Assembly: GCA_017451265.1 (NCBI GenBank)
Contig: JAFSPU010000002.1
Coordinates: 1 to 64,000 of the forward strand
DNA: 64,000 nucleotides
Reading direction: 5' to 3'
From: Clostridiales bacterium
GTDB lineage: Bacteria; Bacillota; Clostridia; Saccharofermentanales; Saccharofermentanaceae
Program-made: the position numbers and the translations under genes
Shown: positions 35,762 to 42,944 of the stretch, one piece after another
How the letters are laid out: every line of letters starts with the position of its first letter
Numbering within the stretch: the stretch's first letter is position 1
The notes under the pieces: generated by a model
The model's input: the letters and a program-made list of their open reading frames with translations, nothing else
Databases searched by the model: none
What the model was told of the DNA's origin: nothing

Positions 35762-36366
35762 ATGTCTGTCACCTCCTTAAGCGTCTGTGCGACTCCTGTC
35801 GCAAGTCCGAATTCCACCGCTTCCTGCGCGGTAAAAAACGAGTCTTCTCGTGTCTTGTTTCTGATCTCCTCCTCAGATCTTCCGGTCCTGTTTGCGATGA
35901 TCCTGATGAGCTCATCCCCTGTCTTCTTCAGGCTGTCGACGCGCTCCTGGATCTCATGGGGTTTCATGTGATCCACATTGAGATTTCCGTAGGAAGGATC
36001 GTGGATCATGAGCTCGCTGTGAGGAAGCATTATCCTCTTATCTCCCGCGAGGAAAATGATCGACCCCATCGAAGCCGCGCTGCCCATGCATACTGTTATG
36101 ACGGGAGCTTTCATGAGTCTTAAAACGTCGTAGACTGCAAGCCCGCTTCTGACCTCGCCGCCGGGTGAATTGATCACGAGTATTACCGGTCTGGTTTCAT
36201 CTTTTGTTTCCAGATACATGAGGCTCGTGATCAGGTCCGCACAGCTTTCACTGTCTGTCTTGCCTGTAAAAAACAACACCCTTTCAGATGAATAAAGTTC
36301 ACTTAATGTGTCGACTGTTTCCAGTCCTCTTGAAGTCTCCTTAATAATCGCCGGTCTGCACTGCAT
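35758..36366 (-). CDS. ClpP-like serine protease
   Basis: The 202-residue protein has the ClpP fold with an apparent catalytic triad Ser99 (GSAASMG), His122 (LMIHDP) and Asp175 (EDSFFTAQEA). The oligomer-forming helix after the His is present. It is not the housekeeping copy by context: no clpX or tig gene is nearby, and it sits between an unknown gene (26-nt overlap) and a VirD4-like ATPase gene (4-nt overlap). It may act on a protein handled by that ATPase (inference). Confidence 0.87.
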   Translation of the reverse strand: MQCRPAIIKETSRGLETVDTLSELYSSERVLFFTGKTDSESCADLITSLMYLETKDETRPVILVINSPGGEVRSGLAVYDVLRLMKAPVITVCMGSAASMGSIIFLAGDKRIMLPHSELMIHDPSYGNLNVDHMKPHEIQERVDSLKKTGDELIRIIANRTGRSEEEIRNKTREDSFFTAQEAVEFGLATGVAQTLKEVTDI

Positions 36367-36955
36367 AATTCATTAACCTCCTGTATATTCTTTTTGTCTT
36401 TACCTGTAAGTCTTCCGTTTCCATGGTGTTTCTGATCCTTCTCATCAAAGGCAGAAACACAACCCTCAGGTCCATGAAATACCCGTTTCTTTTTATGTCT
36501 AACCTCGTGTCTATCCTGTCGACGAAAGGCATTATCGCCGAGCCGATCAGAGGCTTTATAAACAGATCTCCTATTGTCTCCTCGTAACTAAGATCTCCGA
36601 CCTCCCACTTCCCGTAATACTCGATCAGCGCCCTCAGACTGATGCCTGCAAAGAGCCTTATTTCCACCGACTCTGACATCGCCTCATGAAGACCGTTCAT
36701 TAATGCGAACAGATAGACATCCTGATCAACAAAGTCCTTATTGTTTAAATACGTGAACTCGATGAGATCTCCGAAATCAAATTCTCCCAGGATCTCATAA
36801 GTTTCTTTTGTTAAAGGAACTGCAACTGCCGGCGGGAATCTGTCTATCACTGCCATTAAAAGCGGATTCTTCATAGGCGGGAAATTATCCGCCTTCATGC
36901 TTAAAACTTCTTTTACTATCATTCCGATATCTTCTTTATCCGTTATGCTTTTCAT
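36341..36955 (-). CDS. Unknown protein, first gene of the ClpP/VirD4 operon
   Basis: The 204-residue protein is mostly helical by eye and has no strong membrane helix. The C-terminal third is basic (RRIRNTMETEDLQVKTKRIYRR). AAAGGGGGC before the ATG at 36955 is a clear binding site. It overlaps the ClpP-like gene by 26 nt. It diverges from an ECF sigma factor gene. Function unknown; a substrate or adaptor of the protease is one option. Confidence 0.68.
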   Translation of the reverse strand: MKSITDKEDIGMIVKEVLSMKADNFPPMKNPLLMAVIDRFPPAVAVPLTKETYEILGEFDFGDLIEFTYLNNKDFVDQDVYLFALMNGLHEAMSESVEIRLFAGISLRALIEYYGKWEVGDLSYEETIGDLFIKPLIGSAIMPFVDRIDTRLDIKRNGYFMDLRVVFLPLMRRIRNTMETEDLQVKTKRIYRRLMNYAVQTGDY

Positions 36956-37110
36956 GCTCTGCCCCCTTTCATGGTTTTCGATGTGCTTTCACATGTATAT
37001 GTCTTTGCCTTGCTGCGAAAAGTTCATCGGGGTTCAAAAAAAATATTTACTTGACTTTTGGATTTTTCAGGAGCAGTAATATAGGCGTACAATTGAATAG
37101 TGCGTTGGAA

Positions 37111-37162
37111 CTGATGGGTAGGGTATGCGCGCCCTAAAACATCCCATCAGGGAAGGACTTCC
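37111..37162 (+). promoter_or_regulatory. Structured 5' leader of the ECF sigma gene
   Basis: CTGATGGG and CCCATCAG (37111-37118, 37143-37150) enclose a second stem TAGGG/CCCTA (37119-37123, 37132-37136). Directly after it GGAAG-GA-CTTCC (37151-37162) is a small palindrome that contains the ribosome binding site AAGGA. Folding could hide that site. It matches no riboswitch I know. Possible promoter elements upstream are TTGACT (37051) and TACAAT (37088), not well spaced. Confidence 0.55.
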
Positions 37163-37165
37163 TGT

Positions 37166-37714
37166 ATGGAACCCACAACGTACTATTCTTTATTTATGTC
37201 CATGAGAAACGGCGATGAAGCCGCTTTCGAAAGGATCTATCACATCACGCTTCCCTTTGTCAGAAAGACAGTCAGCACCTACACAGCTTCAAAGCTTTGG
37301 TGGGTAAAGGATCCTTATGAGATCGAGTGCTTCAAGGAAGAAGCCGTAAACGACGTATACGTCGAATTGTATAAGTCGCGCTCTTCCCTGCAGGATGCCA
37401 AAGCCCTTTACGGCTGGCTTAAGACAGTCGCGCACAGGATCTGCTGTGACAAGACCCGCAAGATCCGCGGTGACATCTTCACTTATGAAGAAGATGCCAT
37501 TGATGAGGTCGCCTCCGTGGGGATCACCCGAGACCCCGAAGACAGCTTCGACCTTCTGGTCGGCAACAGCCTTGGGCACGACCATTACTGGACGCTTCGT
37601 CTGTATGCCCTCGAGGGCTTAAGCTATGAAGAGATTTCCAAGCTCATGGGCTGCCCTGCCGGGACAGTAAAGAGCCGCATTAATGCCGCAAGAAAAATAC
37701 TGTATCTAGTATAA
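37166..37714 (+). CDS. ECF-type RNA polymerase sigma factor
   Basis: The 182-residue protein has region 2 (about 10-95; NDVYVELYKS) and region 4 (about 130-180; LEGLSYEEISKLMGCPAGTVKSRINAARK). No anti-sigma gene follows; the next gene, 31 nt on, is a membrane phosphoesterase. The ATG at 37166 follows AAGGA within a structured leader. It diverges from the ClpP/VirD4 operon, which is a possible target. Confidence 0.88.
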   Translation: MEPTTYYSLFMSMRNGDEAAFERIYHITLPFVRKTVSTYTASKLWWVKDPYEIECFKEEAVNDVYVELYKSRSSLQDAKALYGWLKTVAHRICCDKTRKIRGDIFTYEEDAIDEVASVGITRDPEDSFDLLVGNSLGHDHYWTLRLYALEGLSYEEISKLMGCPAGTVKSRINAARKILYLV

Positions 37715-37745
37715 TAGTAAGTACCTTAAGCTAGGAGAACATGAT

Positions 37746-38846
37746 ATGTGGCTGATAATCCTCGGGCTTACGATGTTATGCGCCATAGCCGGGCTCATTT
37801 ACCTGACTTTGGCAGTCAGGGAGTTTTCATGGCTTAAGAAAAAAACCGAGAAGAACAAAGTCCTCGGCACGGCTCTCTCGCTTGCTGTCATAGTTGCTGT
37901 TTTTCTTATAATCAACTTCACCATGACCTTCATGAACGCAGTTGTCGTCCTGCTGCATGTGATGCTGTTCTTCCTGCTGTCCGCAGTCATCGTGCTGATA
38001 TACAAGCGTATCTCACGCCGCAAGCCGAAGTTCTACCTGCAGGGCTGGCTCGCACTCACGATGTCTGTGCTTTATCTCGGAATCGCGTGTTTTCTTTGCG
38101 AGCACGTGTGGCAGACCAATTACGAGCTGACCACGCCCAAGAGTGTCACGCCGCTTCGCGTTGCGATGTTTGCCGACTCTCACCTTGGAACCACTTTTGA
38201 TGCAGACGGGCTTGCCGAGTATCTTCAGGAAATGGAAGCGCAGTCCCCGGACATACTGGTGATTCCCGGCGATTTTGTTGACGACTCTTCCGAGCGCGAG
38301 GATATAATCAGAGCCTGCGAGGTGCTGGGCCAGGTGGATCTTCCTTACGGAGTCTGGTTCTCGTTCGGCAACCACGACGAGGGTTACTATGACACGCGCG
38401 GTTTCTCCGGAGACGAGCTGCGTGAGGCGCTGACTTCGAACGGCGTACATATACTCGAGGACGAATGCGTCCAGATTAACGACAGCTACGACCTCGCCGG
38501 CAGACTTGATTCGGATTACGTGCGCATGGAGATCTCCGACCTGCTTTCAGGACTCGATACGGACCGGTATATCATCGTGCTTGACCACGAGCCGAACGAC
38601 TACGACAACGAGGCCGCGTCAGAAGCTGACCTCGTACTTTCCGGCCACACCCACGGCGGCCAGCTAATCCCGATCACTTATGTCGGCGTGCTCTTCGGCA
38701 TCAATGACAGCACCTACGGTTATGAGCAGATCAACGGAACCGATTTCATCGTCACCTCCGGAATTTCCGACTGGGCTCTGAATTTCAAGACCGGCACGTA
38801 TTCGGAGTATGTGATTATTGATATTACGAGTGAAGCTGAGGCGTAA
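37746..38846 (+). CDS. Membrane-anchored metallophosphoesterase (YkuE-like)
   Basis: The 366-residue protein has four membrane helices in the first 125 residues, then a calcineurin-like phosphoesterase domain facing outward: FADSHLG, IPGDFVDD, FGNHDEGYY, and SGHTHGGQ. YkuE-type enzymes act on membrane phospholipid-type substrates, but the substrate here is not shown. AGGAG precedes the ATG. It is probably co-transcribed with the ECF sigma gene and is followed by a terminator hairpin. Confidence 0.86.
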   Translation: MWLIILGLTMLCAIAGLIYLTLAVREFSWLKKKTEKNKVLGTALSLAVIVAVFLIINFTMTFMNAVVVLLHVMLFFLLSAVIVLIYKRISRRKPKFYLQGWLALTMSVLYLGIACFLCEHVWQTNYELTTPKSVTPLRVAMFADSHLGTTFDADGLAEYLQEMEAQSPDILVIPGDFVDDSSEREDIIRACEVLGQVDLPYGVWFSFGNHDEGYYDTRGFSGDELREALTSNGVHILEDECVQINDSYDLAGRLDSDYVRMEISDLLSGLDTDRYIIVLDHEPNDYDNEAASEADLVLSGHTHGGQLIPITYVGVLFGINDSTYGYEQINGTDFIVTSGISDWALNFKTGTYSEYVIIDITSEAEA

Positions 38847-38863
38847 CGGGGAAGGCAAAGTAA

Positions 38864-38886
38864 AAGCCGTGAGCGAGTCACGGCTT
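38864..38886. terminator. Hairpin after the phosphoesterase gene
   Basis: AAGCCGTGA (38864-38872) and TCACGGCTT (38878-38886) form a perfect 9-bp stem. The T-rich side is better on the minus strand, but position fits the end of the sigma-phosphoesterase unit. Confidence 0.65.
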
Positions 38887-38959
38887 GGTGGTTTGCTTCA
38901 GGGTTGGATTACTGCTTCTTTTTTATCTCTTATAGTTCGCGCCTAGTATTTTGCAGAAT

Positions 38960-39136
38960 AGTTAATGTTTGATTTAATGTTTTACCCAAAACACTAAATG
39001 AAACACTTAATCTCATGCGCATGTATCTTATCCACGACACATTTGGAGGCAAATGTGCTGCCAATAAGATACATTGGGCCGAATGTATCTTATTGATGTA
39101 CCAAAAAGGCCGAAATGTGTCGAAGAGTAGATACAT
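38960..39136. repeat. Cluster of interlocking inverted and direct repeats
   Basis: This gene-free stretch (38847-39245) contains two short words repeated in both orientations. ATGTATCTTAT occurs at 39021, inverted at 39064-39074, and direct again at 39083-39093; the last two belong to a perfect 13-bp inverted repeat (39063-39075 / 39082-39094, 6-nt loop). CGACACATTT (39035-39044) returns inverted at 39113-39122, and CACATTT/AAATGTG forms a 7-bp hairpin (39038-39057). Upstream, TTAATGTTT-like and AAACACTTAAT-like tandem words add to it. No coding frame is supported. Confidence 0.7.
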
Positions 39137-39152
39137 CCGGCTGGGGCGGCGG

Positions 39153-39200
39153 GCTGAAAACTAAAGCAGATGATGGGTTCGAATCCCCCTCTCACAACCG
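39153..39200 (+). pseudogene. Remnant of a tRNA 3' half (Ser-like)
   Basis: The plus strand has CTGAAAACT, then GGGTTCGAATCCCCCTCTC and a decayed acceptor end. This recalls the anticodon loop, T-arm and 3' acceptor of a tRNA-Ser(UGA). No 5' half is present and the T-stem is imperfect, so it is not a working tRNA. Confidence 0.45.
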
Positions 39201-39205
39201 ATAAA

Positions 39206-39245
39206 GCAAAAAAATGACACCCTTTCAGGTGTCATTTTTCTGCTT
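39206..39245. terminator. Bidirectional terminator beside tRNA-Ser
   Basis: AATGACACC (39213-39221) and GGTGTCATT (39228-39236) form a 9-bp stem with A and T runs on either side, extended by AAAGCA/TGCTTT. It ends the tRNA-Ser transcript on the minus strand. Confidence 0.85.
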
Positions 39246-39334
39246 TGGCGGAGATGATGGGATTCGAACCCATGAGCCCCGGAGGGCTAACGCATTTCGA
39301 GTGCGCCCCGTTATGACCACTTCGATACATCTCC
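39246..39334 (-). tRNA. tRNA-Ser (anticodon CGA)
   Basis: The acceptor stem GGAGATG/CATCTCC, the anticodon loop CTCGAAA, a long variable arm (GCCCTCCGGGGC) and the T-arm GGGTTCGAATCCC are all present. The long variable arm and CGA anticodon mark a serine tRNA reading UCG. The 3' CCA is encoded. The 89-nt length is normal for a class II tRNA. Confidence 0.96.
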
Positions 39335-39376
39335 GTGCTTTGTGCCGTCAAATTATATATAAAACAAACGAACAAT

Positions 39377-39991
39377 TCAATCAGCGGCGGGTTCCTTTGA
39401 GTCCTTGAAAGACTTGGAAGCCTTCGAAGACCTGCCTTCCCACGCAGTATTAACCTTCTTCTCCAGGTAATAGCCCATGCAGCCTGACAGCAGGCCGAGA
39501 AACATGCCGCCGAGTACATCCGTGGGATAATGCACGCCGACGAACAGTCTTGAGAAAGCCAGAAGAAGCGCGTAGATCATTACGAACAGAACAATAATCG
39601 TATTGCGCTTGCTCTTACCGAAACCTTTTATACCGTACATATAAGCAAACAGGATGCCGCCTGCCATAGCAAACGTTACGCCCGCATGTCCTGACGGGAA
39701 CGAGAAGTCCGGCTGCTCTTCGATGAGAAGCTCAAGCTCCTCGATAACTTCATAAGGTCTGATACGAGCTACCAGGTTCTTAAGCAGAACATTGGTGATG
39801 ATGGACTCTATCGCAATGCTGAATGCCACCACATGACCGAGGCAGCGCGTCTTGCGGATAAGGATCAGGATAACTGCCACTGCTATACACAGGATGCCGT
39901 AGTCACCCGTGTGCGTGAGCAGGATCATGATGGGAGTCAGCACATCATTGCGCAGGTATTCCTGTATGTATAAAAGAATGTCGGAATCCAT
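39377..39991 (-). CDS. PAP2-family membrane phosphatase
   Basis: The 204-residue protein has about six helices and the three PAP2 motifs: KNLVARIRP, FPSGHAG and SRLFVGVHYPTD. Such enzymes dephosphorylate lipid phosphates such as undecaprenyl pyrophosphate or phosphatidate; which one is not decidable. The C-terminal 30 residues are basic and Ser/Lys-rich. It starts 6 nt after the DUF4214 lipoprotein gene, so the two are likely co-transcribed. Confidence 0.88.
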   Translation of the reverse strand: MDSDILLYIQEYLRNDVLTPIMILLTHTGDYGILCIAVAVILILIRKTRCLGHVVAFSIAIESIITNVLLKNLVARIRPYEVIEELELLIEEQPDFSFPSGHAGVTFAMAGGILFAYMYGIKGFGKSKRNTIIVLFVMIYALLLAFSRLFVGVHYPTDVLGGMFLGLLSGCMGYYLEKKVNTAWEGRSSKASKSFKDSKEPAAD

Positions 39992-39997
39992 ACGTTA

Positions 39998-41158
39998 TTA
40001 CTGCTCCACGTTCTCCAGGCTGTACTCGATCATGACCAGCATGCCAACGCTTACCTCAGTGTCGGTGCCGTTGACTCTGAAAGTCTCCTCGCCGTCATCG
40101 AGAGTGTCCTCGTAGTAAGCTACTTCGTCACCGCCGATGGTGAGTGTCATGGCGCCGTCAACAAGAGTCAGCACACATACGCCTGATGTGTATTCGAAGT
40201 CGCTGCCATCAGCAGGAGCATAACCGGAAGCTGCGCACATTGCATCAAGATCGAATGTCCTTACGTCGGAATCGTCGCTGTTGCTTACAAACTGGTAGAC
40301 TCTTCTGTGAACCGTGAGAGTTCTTCCGTCTACATCGTAATTGAAGTTACTGGAAGGAGTGCCGTCGTTGATGATAGGCGCTGCACCTGTGACGTGGCCG
40401 TAGCCCAGGACAATGCCGAGGGAGTTACAAATATTGTCGAACTCACCGCCTGGAACATCCATGATGCCGTTGATCAGGTCGATCCTCGTCATGCCGTCCC
40501 ACAGGAGGTTAACGTTATACCAAAGGCCGGACTCATCCGCTTCTCTACCGAGTGCGCCGAGGTAGAAGGCCTGTACGAAAGCTACCTCATCGAGGTTTCT
40601 GTCCTCGAACTCCTGGCTCTGCACGAGGAGGTTTACGATTTCCATGCCACTTCTGCTTCCGCTTCTAAGTCTTGTTACATTATCCGTCATCTCATCAAGA
40701 GTCGGATATCTTCCGAGAAGGTGTACATAAAGGCGGTCTACGAAAGACACAAGGCCTGCATTCTCTTCTTCATCACACAAGGCATTTCCCGTGATGATAT
40801 TAAAGGTAAAAGTGATATCACCGAGAGTGTTGTCGCCGTTACCTGTGGCAGTCACTGTAGCAGTTCCGATATTTACGTTGCCCTCATAAGACAGTGTGTA
40901 ATCGCTGCCCTCTGTAAGCTCCACTCCGTCGTAGCTTATAACAGGAGAAACCGTGATCTCGCTTCCTGTGTAGATCTGATCCTCGATGGACTCGACATCG
41001 GCATAACCCATATCGATGGGAGCGGCTTCAGTCTCAGTTGCTTCGGCTGTCTCCCCTGCTTCAGCGCCTGACTCGGAAGCTCCGCCTCCGGCAGCACAGG
41101 CTCCGGAAAGGAGCATCGTTCCTGCAAGTACACATGAGATCAAAACTTTCTTTTTCAT
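39998..41158 (-). CDS. DUF4214-containing lipoprotein
   Basis: The 386-residue protein has a lipoprotein signal with lipobox LSGAC (Cys20) and an acidic Gly/Glu linker. A small beta domain follows (about 55-125), then a DUF4214 domain (about 150-250; LYVHLLGRYPTLDEM, YLGALGREADESG), and a C-terminal beta domain (about 285-386). DUF4214 domains occur in surface and exported proteins, but their role is not known. GGGGG precedes the ATG. Confidence 0.8.
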   Translation of the reverse strand: MKKKVLISCVLAGTMLLSGACAAGGGASESGAEAGETAEATETEAAPIDMGYADVESIEDQIYTGSEITVSPVISYDGVELTEGSDYTLSYEGNVNIGTATVTATGNGDNTLGDITFTFNIITGNALCDEEENAGLVSFVDRLYVHLLGRYPTLDEMTDNVTRLRSGSRSGMEIVNLLVQSQEFEDRNLDEVAFVQAFYLGALGREADESGLWYNVNLLWDGMTRIDLINGIMDVPGGEFDNICNSLGIVLGYGHVTGAAPIINDGTPSSNFNYDVDGRTLTVHRRVYQFVSNSDDSDVRTFDLDAMCAASGYAPADGSDFEYTSGVCVLTLVDGAMTLTIGGDEVAYYEDTLDDGEETFRVNGTDTEVSVGMLVMIEYSLENVEQ

Positions 41159-41187
41159 TTCGGTACCCCCCGATGATCTTCAGATCC

Positions 41188-42414
41188 TCAAAGATTGAGT
41201 TTGATGATATTGTCGAAACCCGCAGCCTTAGCACGGGAATAGAACTTGTCTGTCTTCTTGGGATTATTCACGAGCACCAAAGTTACATCGTATTCACCCT
41301 CAAGCTTGGAAGACTCATTGATGGCCTCCAGGATGTCTTCCTCCTTGTAAAGGATGGCAGCGCGGGGCCTGGAACCTGACAGTTCGATGTTATTCTCAGT
41401 AACGATGGAGAAGATTCTCTCGAAGCCGATGGAGAAGCCTACAGCAGGAATCTGCTCGCCCGTGAATCTTCCGATAAGTCCGTCATATCTTCCGCCGCCT
41501 GCGACTGTGCCTCCGAACTTCTCGGAAGCGACCTCGAATACGGTACCTGTGTAGTAACCCTGTCCTCTTACAAGTGACGGGTCAAATACTACATCATATT
41601 CATCGGAAAGCTTATTGGAAGTCTCGATGATAGTCTTAAGTGAAGCGATGGCTTCTGCAGCATCGTCCTTGCAGTAAGCAGCCATGTCGTCAAGCGTGAT
41701 GGCATCCTTGCTGATAAGCTCGGACAGGCTCTTAACAGCATCTGCCGGCATACCCTTCTCGTTAAGTTCAGCGGCAACTCCGTCAGCACCGATCTTATCG
41801 AGCTTGTCGAAAGTAACACATACAGAGTCAAGAGCCTCTTCCGGGAAGCCCATGGTGCGCAGTGTGCCCCTCAGGATACGTCTGTCGTTAACGCGCACGA
41901 AGAACTTGCCGATGCCGATCTTACCCAGTGCCTTGGCAGTAACCGAGATAAGTTCGATCTCGCAGCAGATGGAATCGGAACCTAAGATGTCGATATCACA
42001 CTGAACGAACTCGCGCAGTCTTCCTCTCTGCGGGCGCTCTGCACGGTAAACCTTATCGATCTGAATGCACTTAAAAGGATTCGGCAGGCTGTTACGGTTG
42101 TTGGCAAAGTAACGTGAAAGGGGAAGCGTAAGGTCATAACGCAGACCTAAGTCACTTAACGCCTTCTCGTCTACGGGAGTCTTGGCAAGAGCGGACTCGA
42201 GTTTGTCTCCCCTCTTCAGGATCTTGAAGATGAGGTTCAGGTTATCACCGCCGTCGCTCTTGTCGAGGTTCTCGGCACTCTCAACAGCAGGTGTGTAGAT
42301 CCTTGTGAAACCGCAGCTTGTGTAGGTCTCAAGGATGGTGTTCATAAGAAGGTCGCGCTTGGCGGCGGCATCGGGAAGATATTCCTGCATGCCTTTCTGA
42401 GGTTTGATATTCAT
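41188..42414 (-). CDS. hisS: Histidine--tRNA ligase
   Basis: The 408-residue class II synthetase has motif 2 (YRAERPQRGRLREFVQCDID), the histidine-binding segment VRGQGYYTGTVFE and motif 3 (GFSIGFERI), plus AGGGRYDGL. The presence of the full histidine-specific segments favours HisS over the regulatory paralogue HisZ. The C-terminal anticodon domain is somewhat short. AAGGAAG precedes the ATG at 42414. No T-box leader is visible. Confidence 0.85.
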   Translation of the reverse strand: MNIKPQKGMQEYLPDAAAKRDLLMNTILETYTSCGFTRIYTPAVESAENLDKSDGGDNLNLIFKILKRGDKLESALAKTPVDEKALSDLGLRYDLTLPLSRYFANNRNSLPNPFKCIQIDKVYRAERPQRGRLREFVQCDIDILGSDSICCEIELISVTAKALGKIGIGKFFVRVNDRRILRGTLRTMGFPEEALDSVCVTFDKLDKIGADGVAAELNEKGMPADAVKSLSELISKDAITLDDMAAYCKDDAAEAIASLKTIIETSNKLSDEYDVVFDPSLVRGQGYYTGTVFEVASEKFGGTVAGGGRYDGLIGRFTGEQIPAVGFSIGFERIFSIVTENNIELSGSRPRAAILYKEEDILEAINESSKLEGEYDVTLVLVNNPKKTDKFYSRAKAAGFDNIIKLNL

Positions 42415-42512
42415 AACGTTCTTCCTTTACTAATATCTCGTAAGCATTATACATATATATAATAAATATGTTAAACTTGATTGTTAAGTAATCTTGATTT
42501 CGGGGGCTTTAT

Positions 42513-42944
42513 ATGTCTGAGAATACTAACAACAATGAGACTATATTCCGTAAGGAGACACTGGAAAGGATATCCTCACCGGAACAGCTTACCGATTACC
42601 TTAAGATAACAAATCCCGGCATCTGGGTCATCCTGACTGCCGTTATCCTGCTTCTGGCAGGACTTTTCGCCTGGACTATGATAGGCACCCTCGAGACCAC
42701 AGCCACCGTAAAAGTCATCGTCGACAACGACACGGCACAGATCGTCCCCGTAAACGGCGATGCGATCACGGAGGATATGGTCTTCCGCATCAATTCCAAC
42801 GAATACAGCGTGGCCATCTCGCAGACAGACGACCTGGGAAGGACTTACGGCATCGCATCCGTGGATCTGCCTGACGGAATCTACGACGGAACCGTAGTCG
42901 TCGACCAGGTACACCCCATAGATTTTCTCATTAACAATAAGTGA
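42513..42944 (+). CDS. NHLM-type secretion protein, short form
   Basis: The 143-residue protein starts like the HlyD-type accessory of NHLM peptide export (FRKETLERISSPEQLTDYL), has one membrane helix (about 36-57) and ends after a short beta domain. Full-length relatives carry a long coiled coil and a second half, which are missing here. GGGGG lies before the ATG. The exporter gene overlaps by 4 nt (GTGA). It is the first gene of the cassette. Confidence 0.78.
   Translation: MSENTNNNETIFRKETLERISSPEQLTDYLKITNPGIWVILTAVILLLAGLFAWTMIGTLETTATVKVIVDNDTAQIVPVNGDAITEDMVFRINSNEYSVAISQTDDLGRTYGIASVDLPDGIYDGTVVVDQVHPIDFLINNK

Noticed and set aside
34036..36955. Integrated conjugative element or prophage
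   Set aside because: Only a VirD4-like and a ClpP-like gene are present; there is no integrase, relaxase, other secretion gene, phage gene or flanking direct repeat.
39153..39200. A second functional tRNA
   Set aside because: Only a 3' half is present; the acceptor 5' strand, D-arm and a full anticodon stem are missing.
41188..42414. HisZ regulatory subunit instead of HisS
   Set aside because: The histidine-specific segment VRGQGYYTGTVFE and motif 2 are intact and no histidine biosynthesis genes are nearby.
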